DNA of 7,509 nucleotides, taken from Pseudomonadota bacterium. Lineage in GTDB: Bacteria; Pseudomonadota; Alphaproteobacteria; Azospirillales; Azospirillaceae. How positions within the stretch are numbered: the stretch's first letter is position 1; each line of letters starts with the position of its first letter. Of this stretch, positions 5,991-7,509 are shown in pieces. Under the pieces are notes generated by a model that did no database searches, was not told the DNA's origin, and saw only the letters and a list, made by a program, of their open reading frames with translations. Both the position numbers and the translations under genes were made by a program. The stretch spans positions 1-7,509 of the forward strand of contig JAEZID010000551.1 in assembly GCA_023416195.1 (NCBI GenBank), read 5' to 3'.

Positions 5991-7509
5991 ATGGCAACGA
6001 CCACCACGAGCCTCGTCGACACGACCTTCGTCGTCAACGCCTCGGGTCAGGCTGCCGGCGGGATCTGGCCGCAGTTCAAGCTGCGCCTGGATGGCGTCGA
6101 TCTCGGCCAGGCCACGGTCAGCTCGACCACCGCCGGCCGATACACCTTCACCGCCAAGGTCGCCCCCGACCAGGCCCACAAGGTGCAGATCGTCTACACC
6201 AACGACGGGTACGTGAACGGTCAGGACCGTAACCTCATCGTCAACTCCCTGGAGATCAACGGCAAGTCCGTTGCTTCGACCAGCTCGCTCGTCACCTACG
6301 ACAAGGGCGCACTGGACGGCAAGGACGTGGTCCCCGGCCAGGAAGGCATGTGGTGGGACGGCGCGCTCGACTTCGCGCTGCCGAAATCCTACTTCCCGGC
6401 CCCGGCCCCGACCAACCCGGCCGGCAACGCCCAGATCGTGATCAACGCGCAGGGCAACGCCGCCGGCGGCGTGAACGCGCACTTCAACCTGCTGATCGAC
6501 GGCAAGAAGGTCGGCGAGGGCACCGTCGGCACCGCCGCCAAGGACTACGTCTTCACCGCCAACGTGACGGCCGACCAGGCGCACAAGGTGCAGGTCCAGT
6601 ACGACAACGACGCGACCATCAACGGCCAGAGCCGCGACCTGATCGTCAACAAGATCACCATCAACGGCAAGGCGGTCGCCCCCGACGCCTCCATCGTCAG
6701 CTATGACAAGGGCGCGTTGGACGGCAAGGACGTGATCAAGGGCCAGTCCGGCATGTGGTGGGACGGCACCCTGGTCGTCGACGCCGACAAGTCCTTCTTC
6801 CCGGGCAGCGGCAACGACACGCCGACGAATCCCCCGCCGGTCCCGTCCAACCCGGCCGGCACCGCCCAGATCGTGATCAACGCGCAGGGCAACGCCGCCG
6901 GCGGCGTGAACGCGCACTTCAACCTGCTGATCGACGGCAAGAAGGTCGGCGAGGGCACCGTCGGCACCGCCGCCAAGGATTACGCCTTCACCGCCAACGT
7001 GACGGCCGACCAGGCGCACAAGGTGCAGGTCCAGTACGACAACGACGGGACCGTCAACGGGCAGGACCGCAACCTGATCGTCAACAAGATCACCATCAAC
7101 GGCAAGGCCGTCGCCCCCGACGCCTCCATCGTCAGCTATGACAAGGGCGCGCTGGACGGCAAGGACGTGGTCAAGGGCCAGTCCGGCATGTGGTGGGACG
7201 GCACCCTGGTCGTGAACGCCGACAAGAGCTACTTCCCGGGCAGCGGCAACGACACGCCGACGAATCCCCCGCCGACCCCGACGCCGACCCAGCCGTCGAT
7301 CACGGTCAACGACGTCTCGGTGACCGAGCCGACCGGCTCCTCGTCCGGCAGCACGGGCATCGCGCCGGGCTTCCTGTCGACGGACGGCGGCCAGATCATC
7401 GACAGCACCGGCAAGGCGGTGAAGCTGACCGGCGTCAACTGGTTCGGGGCCGAGGGCTACGCCTTCGCGCCGCAGGGGCTGTGGATGGACAGCTACCAGA
7501 ACCAGATGG
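5991..7509 (+). CDS. modular GH5 glycoside hydrolase with three CBM60-like modules (3' end outside window)
   Basis: The frame is open to the window end and gives 506 residues. Three modules (about 5-136, 146-271 and 291-417) have the pattern of the Ca-dependent xylan-binding CBM60-like family: a DG loop, HKVQ(I/V), a (T/D)ND...NGQDRNL block, a second strand with NGK, a DG.DV..GQ turn and GMWWDG. Pro/Thr/Asn linkers join them (137-145, 272-290, 418-436). Next come ITVNDVSVTEP (437-447), which resembles the start of a Calx-beta domain, and a Ser/Gly linker. From about 460 the text fits the N-terminal strand of a GH5 cellulase domain: FLSTDGGQIIDSTGKAVKLT, then GVNWFG (481-486) and PQGLW (494-498). 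The catalytic glutamates would be beyond the window. The N-terminus (MATTTTSLVD) has no Sec or Tat signal, so secretion, if it occurs, probably uses a C-terminal signal (type I). It probably binds and cleaves beta-1,4-glucan or xylan, either plant wall or self EPS. Confidence 0.9.
   Translation, partial: MATTTTSLVDTTFVVNASGQAAGGIWPQFKLRLDGVDLGQATVSSTTAGRYTFTAKVAPDQAHKVQIVYTNDGYVNGQDRNLIVNSLEINGKSVASTSSLVTYDKGALDGKDVVPGQEGMWWDGALDFALPKSYFPAPAPTNPAGNAQIVINAQGNAAGGVNAHFNLLIDGKKVGEGTVGTAAKDYVFTANVTADQAHKVQVQYDNDATINGQSRDLIVNKITINGKAVAPDASIVSYDKGALDGKDVIKGQSGMWWDGTLVVDADKSFFPGSGNDTPTNPPPVPSNPAGTAQIVINAQGNAAGGVNAHFNLLIDGKKVGEGTVGTAAKDYAFTANVTADQAHKVQVQYDNDGTVNGQDRNLIVNKITINGKAVAPDASIVSYDKGALDGKDVVKGQSGMWWDGTLVVNADKSYFPGSGNDTPTNPPPTPTPTQPSITVNDVSVTEPTGSSSGSTGIAPGFLSTDGGQIIDSTGKAVKLTGVNWFGAEGYAFAPQGLWMDSYQNQM
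6003..6398 (+). repeat. CBM60-like module, copy 1 (divergent)
   Basis: Residues about 5-136 of the modular GH5 protein form the first repeat. It aligns end to end with copies 2 and 3 but differs throughout, for example VVNASGQAAGG against VINAQGNAAGG and LRLDG against LLIDG. It keeps the TND and DRN residues (70-72 and 79-81) typical of the family. Its start is offset by 136 codons from copy 2. Confidence 0.85.
6414..6839 (+). repeat. tandem DNA repeat, copy 2 (CBM60-like module plus linker)
   Basis: This 426-bp unit matches 6849-7274 with about 17 differences that I could count (about 96% identity) and no gaps. The period is 435 bp, exactly 145 codons. It encodes one carbohydrate-binding module and the linker PGSGNDTPTNPPP. 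In this copy the family DRN residues read SRD (214-216). Confidence 0.95.
6849..7274 (+). repeat. tandem DNA repeat, copy 3 (CBM60-like module plus linker)
   Basis: This is the second member of the 435-bp tandem pair. It keeps DRN (359-361), and where copies 2 and 3 differ it often agrees with copy 1 (NDG.VNGQDRNL, KDVV, SYFP). This implies that copy 2 drifted after the duplication, or that copy 3 was partly corrected by copy 1. Confidence 0.95.

Noticed and set aside
5934..7019. 361-codon minus-strand frame with internal repeats opposite the GH5 gene
   Set aside because: The repeats are only the reverse complement of the CBM modules; the forward frame has clear domains and a ribosome binding site.
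6414..7274. Possible CRISPR array or satellite from regular repeats
   Set aside because: The repeats are long, in frame, protein-coding and lack spacers; they encode binding modules.
1..7509. tRNA, rRNA, insertion sequences, transposases, integrase sites or phage genes
   Set aside because: None was seen. No cloverleaf-like segment, transposase motif or terminal inverted repeat with target duplication was found by eye.

Overview
The window looks like part of an exopolysaccharide (EPS) biosynthesis and processing locus from a high-GC alphaproteobacterium. Azospirillum or a close Rhodospirillales relative is my best guess. This rests on base composition (roughly two-thirds G+C, almost all codons ending in G or C), the protein families present and their gene order. 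No rRNA or other taxonomic marker is present, so the genus is inference.

Layout, all genes on the + strand. Bases 1-177 hold a possible 3' end of an upstream gene and a leader hairpin. Bases 178-960 encode a WecG/TagA/CpsF (GT26) glycosyltransferase. Only 3 bp later, 964-3324 encodes a GumC/Wzc-type polysaccharide co-polymerase fused to a BY-kinase domain with a C-terminal tyrosine cluster. A perfect intrinsic terminator (3343-3377) follows. Bases 3399-4691 encode a GH10 glycoside hydrolase with a combined twin-arginine and lipobox signal. A second, related hairpin (4700-4726) follows it. Bases 4852-5772 encode a class I SAM-dependent methyltransferase. A 218-bp intergenic region then carries a large hairpin and candidate control elements. 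Bases 5991-7509 encode the N-terminal 506 residues of a large modular enzyme that runs off the window. It has three CBM60-like carbohydrate-binding repeats, the last two nearly identical at DNA level, then a Pro/Thr linker and the start of a GH5 (cellulase-type) catalytic domain.

How they may work together: the GT26 enzyme adds a sugar to a lipid-linked repeat unit on the inner face of the inner membrane. The GumC/Wzc protein controls polymerisation and export. The methyltransferase may decorate the glycan or its precursor. The GH10 lipoprotein and the modular GH5 enzyme would cut or bind beta-1,4-linked polymer in the periplasm or outside the cell. Assembly genes beside two beta-1,4-glycanases suggest an EPS with a beta-1,4-linked backbone that is trimmed by its own locus, or a locus that joins EPS production to plant cell-wall contact. 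That linkage is inference. None of the individual families is new. The most notable points are the terminator wedged directly in front of the GH10 gene, the Tat-lipoprotein GH10, the recently duplicated CBM repeats with one altered copy, and the signal-less N-terminus of the modular GH5 protein.
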